NCBI GenBank assembly: GCA_023460615.1
Contig: JAEWPL010000149.1
Coordinates: forward strand, 1 to 13,573
DNA: 13,573 nucleotides
Origin: Pseudomonadota bacterium
GTDB taxonomy: Bacteria; Pseudomonadota; Gammaproteobacteria; Enterobacterales; Succinivibrionaceae
Reading direction: 5' to 3'
Made by a program: the position numbers and the translations under genes. Below the pieces are notes generated by a model. That model made no database searches. It saw nothing but the letters and a program-made list of their open reading frames with translations, and was not told where the DNA came from. The first letter of the stretch is position 1, and the number at the start of each line of letters is the position of its first letter. This document shows positions 1 to 7,185 of this stretch, piece after piece.

Positions 1-532
1 TAATGACATTCCAACTGCTATTAAAAATTCTATTGCTTACACTTCAAAAGACAGAGATAACGAATCTGCAGTGATGAATCAAAGCATTAAGGACAATATT
101 GCACTACCTTCTTTAGATAACTTAACCATTGGTAAAACCAAACTTTTAAGCTTAACTAAGATTAAAGACTTTGCCATTAAGTTTGCTAAAGAAATGTCTG
201 TAAAGATGGTTAACACCGATCAGTTTGTATCAGAGCTATCTGGTGGTAACAAGCAGAAAGTAGTTTTAGCAAGATGGATCGGTAAAGGTTCTGATATCGT
301 GGTATTAGATTCCCCTACCCGTGGTATTGATATCAAAGTAAAACAGGATATCTACCAACTTATGGATCGTATGAGAAAAGAAGGTAAGTCCATCATCATG
401 ATCTCTGAGGAGCTTATGGAGCTTATCGGTATGTGCGACCGCATCATCATTATGAAAGACGGTGCTATCAAAGGCGAGCTTCCTCGTAGCAAGGAGCTTA
501 ATGAAAATAGTCTAATCTCAATGATGGTTTAA
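1..532 (+). CDS. Sugar ABC transporter ATP-binding protein, CUT2 family (C-terminal part)
   Basis: Cytoplasmic ATPase subunit that powers sugar import. The reading frame is open from base 2, so the gene starts outside the window; about 176 residues are visible, the last part of the second ABC domain of an RbsA/AraG/XylG-type double ATPase of about 500 residues. Visible marks are the linker phrase YTSKDRDNESAV and SIKDNIALPSL typical of this family, the ABC signature LSGGNKQKVVLARW, a Walker B segment VVLDSPTRGIDIKVK, and the ISEELMELIGMCDRIIIMKDG end. The residue after the Walker B aspartate is Ser rather than the usual catalytic Glu. The TAA stop overlaps the AAGGAG Shine-Dalgarno of the permease that follows. 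L-arabinose as substrate is inferred from araA downstream. The family call is firm and the substrate is not. Confidence 0.93.
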   Translation, partial: NDIPTAIKNSIAYTSKDRDNESAVMNQSIKDNIALPSLDNLTIGKTKLLSLTKIKDFAIKFAKEMSVKMVNTDQFVSELSGGNKQKVVLARWIGKGSDIVVLDSPTRGIDIKVKQDIYQLMDRMRKEGKSIIMISEELMELIGMCDRIIIMKDGAIKGELPRSKELNENSLISMMV

Positions 533-543
533 GGAGCGAAATT

Positions 544-1515
544 ATGTCAGATACAATCGCATTAAAAAACAAAGAAGAAGAGTTAAAGAAACTTCGTACT
601 ATGAGATTAGTTCGTACCCTTTTACCAATTGTTGGACTATTCTTAGTATTTATTCTATTTAACTTTTTAACTGATGGCCGCATGGTAACTCACCTACCAT
701 TAGCTTTATCACAAGTATATGTGATTATGATTGCTTCTATGGGTGTGTTCTTTATCATGACTATGGGAGGTCTAGACTTCTCTCAAGGCTCTATCTTAGG
801 TCTATCTGCCATCGTAATCTGCGTGTTATCAGAGTATGGAATTGCTATTGCCATTGTAGGTGGCATCTTAACTGGTGCAGCTATCGGTGCTATCAACGGA
901 TACTTCTATGTAAATAGAAAAATTAAATCCTTCATTGTAACCATTTGTACCATGTTCCTTTTCAGAGGTTTAATTAAGTATTTAACTACAAATTCCCCTG
1001 TTCAAGGTGCATTCTATGAATATGAATATGACTTTGATTGCACTGAATTTAAAGTAGGTTGTACTCTATTTGTAGTAGTTGTAGGTTTCATCTTCTTTAG
1101 CTTCACTAAATTCGGTACCTACTTAAAGGCTATCGGTGCAGGTGAAAAAGCAGCTAAATTCTCTGGTATCCGTACCGACAGAATTAAATTCCTAGTTTAC
1201 GTATTATCTGGTGCAATTACTGGTTTTGCAGCTTTCATTAGTGCTGTAAAGACTGGCTCTGTAACTTCTAATGGTGGTAACCAATTAGAGACTCAAATTC
1301 TAATTGCCCTAGTATTAGGTGGTATGCCAATTTCTGGCGGTGCCATGGTTCGTTTCTACAATTTCATCATCGGTTCATTACTATTCGTAGTACTAAGCAG
1401 TGGTTTAACCATGATTGGTTTCAGTACACAGATGATGCAGTTAATTGAAGGTATCGTGTTCTTGTTATTCGTTGCAATCTTTGCTGATAGACAAGCTTTA
1501 CACGTAATCAAATAA
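544..1515 (+). CDS. Sugar ABC transporter permease, CUT2 family
   Basis: Inner-membrane permease (BPD_transp_2 family) that forms the sugar channel with the ATPase encoded just upstream. The 323 residues match the family's usual length. A charged cytoplasmic N-terminus (residues 1-24, Lys/Glu rich) precedes a series of hydrophobic segments at about 25-43, 54-75, 84-118, 129-145, 172-187, 215-234, 250-265 and 272-314. Hallmarks are GGLDFSQGSILGL (about 75-87; GGIDLSVGS in relatives) and the cytoplasmic coupling loop AIGAGEKAAKFSGIRTD (196-212) that contacts the ATPase. The start is set by AAGGAG at 531-536, which lies across the stop of the ATPase gene, so the two are one transcript and probably translationally coupled. 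Related loci include RbsC, XylH, AraH and YtfT/YjfF. An L-arabinose role is inferred from the following araA gene. Confidence 0.93.
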   Translation: MSDTIALKNKEEELKKLRTMRLVRTLLPIVGLFLVFILFNFLTDGRMVTHLPLALSQVYVIMIASMGVFFIMTMGGLDFSQGSILGLSAIVICVLSEYGIAIAIVGGILTGAAIGAINGYFYVNRKIKSFIVTICTMFLFRGLIKYLTTNSPVQGAFYEYEYDFDCTEFKVGCTLFVVVVGFIFFSFTKFGTYLKAIGAGEKAAKFSGIRTDRIKFLVYVLSGAITGFAAFISAVKTGSVTSNGGNQLETQILIALVLGGMPISGGAMVRFYNFIIGSLLFVVLSSGLTMIGFSTQMMQLIEGIVFLLFVAIFADRQALHVIK

Positions 1516-1544
1516 GTTTTATTAAATGCTTAAAGGAAATAAAC

Positions 1545-2993
1545 ATGAACAAGATTTATTTTGTAGTTGGCTCCCAGGATTTATACGGTGAAGAGTGCCT
1601 AAAACAAGTTGCTCTTGATGCAAAGAACATGACAGCTTTCTTTAACGAGCGTCTTCAAGGTAAAGTAAGAGTTGAATTATTACCTACAGTTATCAATTCA
1701 GAAACCTGTATTGAGGACATGAGAAAGGTAAGTTGCGATGAGGATTGTATCGGCGTTATCACTTGGATGCATACTTTCTCACCTGCTAAGATGTGGATCA
1801 AGGGCTTACAAGAATTAAGAAAGCCTTTACTACACTTACATACTCAGGCAAATGAGAAATTACCTTATGACAGCATTGATATGGATTTTATGAACCTAAA
1901 TCAAGCAGCTCACGGTGATAGAGAGTTTGGCTTTATCGTTGCAAGATTACGTATTCCTCATCAAGTAATCGCTGGTTACTACGAGCACGATGATGTAATC
2001 GAGCGTATGGGAAGATTCATCGATGTTGCTAAAGCAATTCACTTCTCAAAACACTTAAAGGTAGCTTCTTTTGGTAACAACATGCGTGAAGTTGCTGTAA
2101 CAGACGGTGATCGTGTTGAGTCTCAAATTCGCTACGGCTGGGAGTGTAACTACTTTGCTATCGGAGATCTTGTAGATACTATCAATCAAGTAACCGATAA
2201 AGAAATCGATACAAAGATGGATGAGTACACTTCAAAATACACCATGAAGACTAACAACATCCAAGCTGTTAGAGAGCAGGCTAAGTATGAGGTAGGTCTT
2301 GAGAAATTCCTAGCTAAGAATAATCTTGGTGCATTTGCTGACACCTTCCAAGATCTTCATGGCTTAAAACAATTACCAGGTATCGCAGCTCAAAACCTAA
2401 TGGGTAAGGGTATCGGTTTTGGTCCTGAGGGTGACTATAAGATCTCAGCTTTATCAGCAGTTCTTATGAAGATGTCTGAAGGCAGAAAAGGTGCTACAGG
2501 CTTTATTGAAGACTACACCTATGACTTAACCTATGGTCAAGAATTAGAGTTAGCATCTCACATGCTTGAAGTTCCTGTAAACTTTGCTGCAACTAAACCT
2601 GAAATTGACGTACTTCCTTTAGGTATTGGTGGTAAAGAAGATCCTGCACGCTTAATCTTTGATGGCGTTGAAGGTGATGGAATTCAGGTTACCTTAGTAG
2701 ATATGGGTGATCACTTCAGAATTATCTGTGCTGATATTGAACTTGTAAAACAACCAAAACCAATGCCAAACTTACCTGTTGCTCGTATCATGTACAGACA
2801 CAAGCCAAACTTTAGAATTGGTACTGAAGGCTGGTGCTATGCTGGTGGTGCTCACCACAGCGTGGTTTCAACTGCTCTTACAAGAGAGGATATTGCCCTA
2901 TTTGCAAAACTAACAGGCACTGAGTTAATCACAATCGGTGATGATACAACTGAAGCTGAGTTAGAGAAGTTAGCAACTAACTACTACAGATAG
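1545..2993 (+). CDS. araA: L-arabinose isomerase AraA
   Basis: Converts L-arabinose to L-ribulose in the cytoplasm, the first step of bacterial arabinose catabolism; needs a divalent metal, usually Mn2+. The 482 residues are slightly shorter than the 500 of E. coli AraA. The N-terminus MNKIYFVVGSQDLYGEE is typical. The four active-site or metal positions appear conserved with an 11-12 residue shift from E. coli: Glu295 (GFGPEGDYK), Glu322 (FIEDYTY), His339 (ASHMLEV) and His438 (GGAHHSVVS). A Shine-Dalgarno AAAGGA at 1532-1537 sits 7 bases before the ATG, 29 bases after the permease stop, so it belongs to the transporter operon. A strong terminator follows, so no araB or araD lies directly downstream. 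They must be upstream of the window or elsewhere. Confidence 0.96.
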   Translation: MNKIYFVVGSQDLYGEECLKQVALDAKNMTAFFNERLQGKVRVELLPTVINSETCIEDMRKVSCDEDCIGVITWMHTFSPAKMWIKGLQELRKPLLHLHTQANEKLPYDSIDMDFMNLNQAAHGDREFGFIVARLRIPHQVIAGYYEHDDVIERMGRFIDVAKAIHFSKHLKVASFGNNMREVAVTDGDRVESQIRYGWECNYFAIGDLVDTINQVTDKEIDTKMDEYTSKYTMKTNNIQAVREQAKYEVGLEKFLAKNNLGAFADTFQDLHGLKQLPGIAAQNLMGKGIGFGPEGDYKISALSAVLMKMSEGRKGATGFIEDYTYDLTYGQELELASHMLEVPVNFAATKPEIDVLPLGIGGKEDPARLIFDGVEGDGIQVTLVDMGDHFRIICADIELVKQPKPMPNLPVARIMYRHKPNFRIGTEGWCYAGGAHHSVVSTALTREDIALFAKLTGTELITIGDDTTEAELEKLATNYYR

Positions 2994-3017
2994 TTTTAAT
3001 TAACATAAACTCCATTT

Positions 3018-3059
3018 AAATAGCTCTAGAGAATTAACCTCTAGGGCTATTTTATTTTG
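3018..3059 (+). terminator. Rho-independent terminator of the transporter-araA operon
   Basis: A perfect inverted repeat with one G-U pair: arm 3018-3031 (AAATAGCTCTAGAG), loop 3032-3038, arm 3039-3052, then a T-rich run to 3057. It lies 25 bases past the araA stop. The opposite-strand gene ends at 3061, so it separates convergent genes. On the - strand the stem is followed by TTTAAA only, so termination in that direction would be weaker. Confidence 0.9.
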
Positions 3060-3060
3060 A

Positions 3061-3618
3061 CTAACTTATTTCTTCATATTCTAAATCACATGAAGAAGAA
3101 TAGTTTTCTCCCCAAATAGAATTGAATTCTTCATATTTATTGATTTGGTTAACCTGCATATAACCTTTATAGATATTTATTTCTTCTGAATAAGGCCAAA
3201 GATCCTTTTCAAAGGCAACTTGCCGACTATCTTCTAAATCAAAGATGATTGCTCTAGTAAATTTAACATCGTACTCAAGATCATCTTTTTTTAAGGTCTG
3301 GTACTCATTAACTAGAGTAATCTTTTTAATTCTTAAGTTTATTGGATTATCTATTTGTTTTCCACCGATAATAGCTGAACGTATCTCCTGCTCCTCTACT
3401 TGATTAAACTTAAAAAGAGCAACTTCATCTAGATTTCCATAATAATCAACAGATTCTTGAACATTGCTAATTTCAAACCAGCTGTTGTCTATGTTTAGCC
3501 CTACAATTTGAGTAACTGGATTTGAAAATTGAAAGTCATCACATCTATATAGATTAAAAATCTTTCCTACCAACGATTTCAATTTGTCTTTATCAAAGCA
3601 CATATCGTGCTGATGCAT
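3061..3618 (-). CDS. Uncharacterised protein, last gene of the ImmA/IrrE-PIN operon
   Basis: A 185-residue protein of no family I recognise. It is soluble (no hydrophobic segment long enough for a membrane helix or signal peptide), acidic at the C-terminus (DLEYEEIS), and looks largely beta-stranded, with alternating segments such as IVGLNIDNSWFEI, VALFKFNQVE, LRIKKITLVNEY and TRAIIFDLEDSRQVAFEKDLWPYSEEINIYKGY. The Trp-containing phrase FEKDLWPYSEEINI may be the core of a family signature. The ATG at 3618 is supported by TAAGGT about 5 bases upstream; Met6 has no better site. It follows the PIN gene by 42 bases on the same strand, so co-transcription is likely, though an AT-rich stretch in the gap (TATTATATATAT) could hold a separate promoter. 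Function unknown; a role linked to the toxin-antitoxin-like pair is a guess from position. Confidence 0.75.
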   Translation of the reverse strand: MHQHDMCFDKDKLKSLVGKIFNLYRCDDFQFSNPVTQIVGLNIDNSWFEISNVQESVDYYGNLDEVALFKFNQVEEQEIRSAIIGGKQIDNPINLRIKKITLVNEYQTLKKDDLEYDVKFTRAIIFDLEDSRQVAFEKDLWPYSEEINIYKGYMQVNQINKYEEFNSIWGENYSSSCDLEYEEIS

Positions 3619-3660
3619 ACGACCTTACCATATATATAATAGAGACAGAAATAAAATTTC

Positions 3661-4179
3661 TTATTGCAAAATTAACTTATGCGTTTGAACTGTTTTTAAT
3701 AGCTGATAGAGAGTTATGCATTTAACGCCCATTAATTTGCATACAGGAGGAATTTGAATTTTTTTATTCGCACATAATGAGTCATTCACTGGATTAATTT
3801 CATGAGTTAAAACCACATAGTCATGAACCTTAGCGTAGGCAATTAAATAGGGATCTGCAATCCCACTCATAAATTGGTTTATCTTACTCTGCTCTATTTT
3901 CCGTGAATCAAGAATACTCTTTATGGTAGCTATCTCTTGATAAACCTTTACATCAAGAGATGCAAATAATTTTTTATGTAACTTACACCATGTTGCTAGT
4001 TCATCTTTGAAATTTTGTGTTTCAGCATACACTGGCGCAATGCTTATTACTGAATCTTTTCCGTTTATTTGTTCTAACCAATCCCAAAATCCAGGTGCAA
4101 AATTGAATGGATAACAAAGATTTTTTGATTGAATAAAAATATTGGTATCAATTAAATACTTTACATTATCACTTGTCAT
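3661..4179 (-). CDS. DUF4411 family PIN-like protein (putative toxin ribonuclease)
   Basis: A 172-residue protein with the DUF4411 pattern of the PIN-domain superfamily, whose members are usually metal-dependent RNases and often toxins. Visible marks are YLIDTNIFIQSKNLCYPF with FAPGFWDWL at the N-terminus, and candidate catalytic acids Asp11 (LIDTN), Glu53 (VYAET) and Asp109 (GIADPYLIAYA). A later strand, YVVLTHE, precedes the C-terminal PPVCKLMGVKCITLYQLL typical of the family. The ATG follows the TAA of the metallopeptidase gene with no gap. Its Shine-Dalgarno GAGGTC (4186-4191) lies inside that gene, so translation is probably coupled. Genes of this family are commonly found next to ImmA/IrrE (COG2856) genes, as here, and the pair is read as toxin-antitoxin-like. 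RNase activity is inferred, not shown. Confidence 0.88.
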   Translation of the reverse strand: MTSDNVKYLIDTNIFIQSKNLCYPFNFAPGFWDWLEQINGKDSVISIAPVYAETQNFKDELATWCKLHKKLFASLDVKVYQEIATIKSILDSRKIEQSKINQFMSGIADPYLIAYAKVHDYVVLTHEINPVNDSLCANKKIQIPPVCKLMGVKCITLYQLLKTVQTHKLILQ

Positions 4180-5334
4180 TTAATTGACCTCATAACTTTT
4201 TGCCATCTTATTAAACGCATGGATCGACTTAATACCTAATAAATCCATTGCATCCCTAAAAGGAGTATCTCCAACCATTGCAGAAGATAAAATTGCTTTA
4301 GATAAGATAGAACTAGATCTTGATTTGAAAGTCGAATAAAAGTTTCCTCCACTTTTTTCTTTTTTATCATCTGTTGATGAATGACAATAAGAACAGAGAG
4401 TTTGATACCTATATTCAAAATCTTCTTTGCTAACAAGTTTTAAGTTTAATAATCTAAATAAAATTGAAACGGCACTGACTTGGTATTTATCAGAGGCTAA
4501 TTCAATAAAGCCATCTAAAGAGGATTTATTTAGGGAATAATCTTCCATAAAATCATTCGCTGGCATCAAAAGACCTGCCGCAAATTTATTACACCAAACT
4601 TCAGAAGAGAATTTAGAATCTTGATTGACATCGGAAAGACCTTCTAAACCTAAGCATATATGTCCAAGTTCATGACAAAGAGTAAAGATTTGAGCTCTAA
4701 CAGAATCATTTCCATTGACAAAAATTAAAGATGAATATTTATCAGCTAAAGCAAAACCTCTGAATTCATTTACATCTAAACGGTGTTGAGTTTGTTTTAC
4801 AACTTTACTAATCTCAACAATCACATTGTGATCTTCAAGTAATGATCTTAGATAATTCAAATATTTTGTTGGGTTATGACTTCTCTTATACTCTATTCCT
4901 AGATATTTTCGTACATTAACACCTGAAGTTTCGGCATCATCTTTTAAGGAATATTTGTTATACAAATCGACTGGTTCATATTCATTTTTTATCATGAAAT
5001 CTTTAAACCAGGCTTGTTGATTTTTACAAATTGCAATTTGTTCGCTTAAGTTGATACTTACGCTTGTTGGAACTGCATTTGCATGAGTTCTAAAATCATT
5101 AATTTCTAATTTATCTATATCTGTGACAGGAGCATCTAGAAAGAAATAACCTAGAGGATATCTTAAGATCTTAGACAACTTCTCTATTTTACTAATTGGT
5201 AAATTTACGCAATCATTAGTTGCTTGATTTAAACAAGCGAACTCTTTTCTCGCACATAAAGCAGAGAACAACTCATCTGCTCTTTCGCAAGCCCAATGTA
5301 TAACGCATAATTTTATTGAAATAAGTTCTTTCAT
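4180..5334 (-). CDS. ImmA/IrrE family metallopeptidase (COG2856), putative antitoxin or regulator
   Basis: A 384-residue zinc-peptidase-like regulator. The N-terminus (about 1-70) has the helical pattern of family members with an Xre-like remnant: IHWACERADELFSAL, LPISKIEKLSKILRYPLGYFFLDAP. The metallopeptidase core carries the zinc motif HELGH (His221, Glu222, His225) in IFTLCHELGHICLGLEG, and a third likely ligand Glu245 in SSEVWCNKFAAGLLMP. The C-terminal section SGGNFYSTFKSRSSSILSKA with FRDAMDLLGIK is also usual for this group. I chose the ATG at 5334 because the protein there already covers the family N-terminus. A TTG at 5349 would add five residues, and neither has a clear Shine-Dalgarno. 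It sits 42 bases downstream of the tetR-like gene and abuts the PIN gene. In known cases such proteins cleave a repressor or neutralise a toxin. Here an antitoxin role is inferred. Confidence 0.9.
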   Translation of the reverse strand: MKELISIKLCVIHWACERADELFSALCARKEFACLNQATNDCVNLPISKIEKLSKILRYPLGYFFLDAPVTDIDKLEINDFRTHANAVPTSVSINLSEQIAICKNQQAWFKDFMIKNEYEPVDLYNKYSLKDDAETSGVNVRKYLGIEYKRSHNPTKYLNYLRSLLEDHNVIVEISKVVKQTQHRLDVNEFRGFALADKYSSLIFVNGNDSVRAQIFTLCHELGHICLGLEGLSDVNQDSKFSSEVWCNKFAAGLLMPANDFMEDYSLNKSSLDGFIELASDKYQVSAVSILFRLLNLKLVSKEDFEYRYQTLCSYCHSSTDDKKEKSGGNFYSTFKSRSSSILSKAILSSAMVGDTPFRDAMDLLGIKSIHAFNKMAKSYEVN

Positions 5335-5376
5335 TTTTCTTACAAACAAGCAAGAGAATATTCATTACAACAAATG

Positions 5377-6003
5377 TTATTTTATCGATTTATATAATAA
5401 ATCAAAACTGTAACTTAAAAAGTTTTTCACTGAAATTTTGTTGATACTCTCAAGATATTCCTGCTTGTTATACGCAAGTTTAATAACGCCTGTAAGCATT
5501 CCCCAAAAGGCAAATTCTGTCTTAAATAAATCTAAATCTTTTCTAAAACAGCCTTTTTCTATTCCTGAAGAGATAAAACTACTTATAAGTTCACTGATCT
5601 TTTGACCTACATTAAAAGTATCGCGCTCTTCATCTAAAAAATTAGGTTGGGAGGGATCAATTCTAATTGTCTTTAACATTAAGGAAAAATATAGTGGGTG
5701 CTCCTCATAGTACTCAACTAACTTGTCGCAGATACTTTGATATTTCTCATCGATACTCTTATCTGAATTTACAGCGTTAGACAAGTTATCATAAAGCAAA
5801 GTCATACTCTCTAAAGTAAGATAAGCAAGTAACTCATCTTTATCTTTAAAAAAGACATACAAAGAGGCTTTAGAATATCCACTTTCTTTAGCAATATCTG
5901 CCATAGACGTATTATCAAAACCTTTTTCTGAAAATAACTTAGTTGCAGCTTGAGCTATAGCTTTTCTATGATTGCCTTGAGGCTCTTTTTTACGTCTTGC
6001 CAT
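5377..6003 (-). CDS. TetR/AcrR family transcriptional regulator
   Basis: A 208-residue DNA-binding repressor. The N-terminal helix-turn-helix is plain: AIAQAATKLFSEKGFDNTSM then ADIAKESGYSKASLYVFFKDKDELL (about 15-59), with basic residues at the very start (MARRKKEPQGNHRK). The rest (about 60-208) is the variable helical ligand-binding and dimerisation domain and does not reveal the ligand. The ATG at 6003 lies 7 bases after the stop of the nitroreductase-like gene, and its Shine-Dalgarno AGAGGAT (6014-6020) overlaps that gene's end, so the two share a transcript. Two palindromes in front of the nitroreductase-like gene are the likely operators, giving autoregulation of the pair. The inducer may be a substrate of the flavoprotein, such as an electrophile, quinone or nitro compound; this is inference. 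Confidence 0.93.
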   Translation of the reverse strand: MARRKKEPQGNHRKAIAQAATKLFSEKGFDNTSMADIAKESGYSKASLYVFFKDKDELLAYLTLESMTLLYDNLSNAVNSDKSIDEKYQSICDKLVEYYEEHPLYFSLMLKTIRIDPSQPNFLDEERDTFNVGQKISELISSFISSGIEKGCFRKDLDLFKTEFAFWGMLTGVIKLAYNKQEYLESINKISVKNFLSYSFDLLYKSIK

Positions 6004-6010
6004 ACTTTTT

Positions 6011-7096
6011 TTAATCCTCTACTTGTACGTAATCAGCTACCTTGCGTCTGTATAGTTTATTGCAACCGTAATTGTCAGTCTTTCCTACTCGAATAACTAA
6101 GCTTACATTAGTTCCAAGCTTTTCTTTAAGATCTTGCTTACAAGCAGGAACCTCGATTACAGCACTGATTGGTTGAACACTAATCTCTTTCTCGGTTAGA
6201 AATAACCACAACTTAACTAAGGTTCGACCTGTTTCAAACAAAGCACTTTTGGATTCAATCTCATTTTTAAAATAGATGAAGCCTGCGCAATTGTCTAATT
6301 GCTCTTGATAAAGCTTCTCTGATTGCTTTGTAAACACACTAGAGGTTGCAATTCCTTCTGTCATAAGGGTGTTAAAGATACCTTTAGTTAATCCTTCCAT
6401 ACCTAATGTATCAGCACATAAGCCATCAAGTTTAGCTTTAGCTTCTTTATCAGAAAATCTCATCCAACTTGCTAGCTCCTTATTGTAATTGTCATCACTA
6501 GATAACTGATGTACTGCTAGCATTGAGCTGTCGTAGATGATTTTATAAGCGGAACTTCCTTTTGAACAATACTCAATATTTAAAAAGCCTTTTAAAAGCT
6601 CCTTTAAATCAAATGAAAGAGTGTCTAATTTTCTTTTATCGGTATGACGCTTTAATATTGCCTGTTCAAGCTCCAGATCCTTACTTAAGGAAGGATCTTT
6701 ATAGTAACTTACCAAAGCTAATTGCCTATCTTCATCAAAGTCAACTTGCGTACTGTAACCATAAGCCTTAAAAGCACTAACCATCGTTTGTACGTAGGCT
6801 CCAAGTGAAATTAAAGCCTCATGCTTATTTTTATCTGATACCTTAAGTACTCTATCAGCATCAATTGTAACTTCCACTTTATTTGATAAGTGATGTACTT
6901 TTACTTTCCACAATTGAGTATTGTGTGAGGATGGTGATAAAGAGGCTAAATATAAAATTCTTGATAAAGTAGCATCTGAAGCAATTAGATTGTTAGGAGA
7001 TGAAACCTGTAAAGGTCGTCCTTTAATCAAGGCTGTGATAAAAAACAAAGATACCAAGACACAGATTACTAACAAAAACATTCCTAAAGTCTTCAT
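6011..7096 (-). CDS. Membrane-anchored nitroreductase-like (Acg-type) flavoprotein
   Basis: A 361-residue protein of the nitroreductase/Acg fold, predicted to bind FMN and reduce an unknown substrate with NAD(P)H. Visible marks are YLASLSPSSHNTQLWKV (about 49-65; AxxSPSxHNTQPW in relatives), DADRVLKVSD (79-88), HEALISLGAYVQTMVSAFKAYG (92-113), the ILKRHTDKRKL phrase (147-157) and a C-terminal half with ETGRTLVKLWLFLTEKEISVQPIS. Residues 5-23 form one hydrophobic helix with no lipobox or twin-arginine motif, so it is probably a signal anchor. The ATG at 7096 is chosen because GGTGAT (7101-7106) is well placed before it. A TTG at 7108 would lie inside the operator palindrome. It is first in an operon with the TetR gene. 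The exact substrate cannot be read from the sequence. Confidence 0.85.
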   Translation of the reverse strand: MKTLGMFLLVICVLVSLFFITALIKGRPLQVSSPNNLIASDATLSRILYLASLSPSSHNTQLWKVKVHHLSNKVEVTIDADRVLKVSDKNKHEALISLGAYVQTMVSAFKAYGYSTQVDFDEDRQLALVSYYKDPSLSKDLELEQAILKRHTDKRKLDTLSFDLKELLKGFLNIEYCSKGSSAYKIIYDSSMLAVHQLSSDDNYNKELASWMRFSDKEAKAKLDGLCADTLGMEGLTKGIFNTLMTEGIATSSVFTKQSEKLYQEQLDNCAGFIYFKNEIESKSALFETGRTLVKLWLFLTEKEISVQPISAVIEVPACKQDLKEKLGTNVSLVIRVGKTDNYGCNKLYRRKVADYVQVED

Positions 7097-7100
7097 GATA

Positions 7101-7106
7101 ATCACC
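7101..7106 (-). promoter_or_regulatory. Shine-Dalgarno that fixes the nitroreductase start
   Basis: On the - strand GGTGAT lies 4-5 bases before the ATG at 7096. It supports this start over the TTG at 7108, which would add the residues MVII and has no such site. Confidence 0.65.
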
Positions 7107-7107
7107 A

Positions 7108-7134
7108 AATAATTAAACCATTGGTTTAATTATT
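7108..7134. promoter_or_regulatory. Palindromic operator O1 (likely TetR-family site) over the -10 region
   Basis: A perfect inverted repeat with 12-base arms AATAATTAAACC and GGTTTAATTATT around a 3-base centre. Its upstream end contains the -10 element, so a bound repressor would block RNA polymerase. Its core TTAAACC-GGTTTAA recurs at 7164-7180. The adjacent operon encodes a TetR-type repressor, the obvious candidate ligand. Confidence 0.8.
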
Positions 7135-7156
7135 ACACTTTAGAATGGATTGTCAA
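7129..7156 (-). promoter_or_regulatory. Sigma70-type promoter of the nitroreductase-tetR operon
   Basis: On the - strand a consensus -35 TTGACA (7151-7156), a 16-base spacer ending in TGT, and a -10 AATAAT (7129-7134) make an extended -10 promoter. Transcription would begin near 7121, giving a short leader before the ATG at 7096. It is overlapped by operator O1 and preceded by operator O2. Confidence 0.8.
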
Positions 7157-7163
7157 TAAATAT

Positions 7164-7180
7164 TTAAACTGATGGTTTAA
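7164..7180. promoter_or_regulatory. Palindromic operator O2 upstream of the -35
   Basis: TTAAACTGATGGTTTAA, an imperfect copy of the core of O1 (TTAAACCATTGGTTTAA), with a single mismatched pair around a 3-base centre. Its centre is 51 bases (about five helical turns) from the centre of O1, so both sites face the same side of the DNA. It lies just upstream of TTGACA. Confidence 0.7.
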
Positions 7181-7185
7181 TTATT

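Noticed and set aside
3619..3660. AGAAAT-TTT-ATTTCT inverted repeat after the PIN gene as a terminator
   Set aside because: The stem is six AT-rich pairs with no T-run after it, too weak to call. The gap may instead hold a promoter, but no -35/-10 pair with good spacing is visible.
6562..7112. Two short + strand ORFs opposite the nitroreductase-like gene (6562-6771 and 6921-7112)
   Set aside because: Antisense shadows of a recognised gene with no family resemblance. The second also covers the promoter and operator of that gene.
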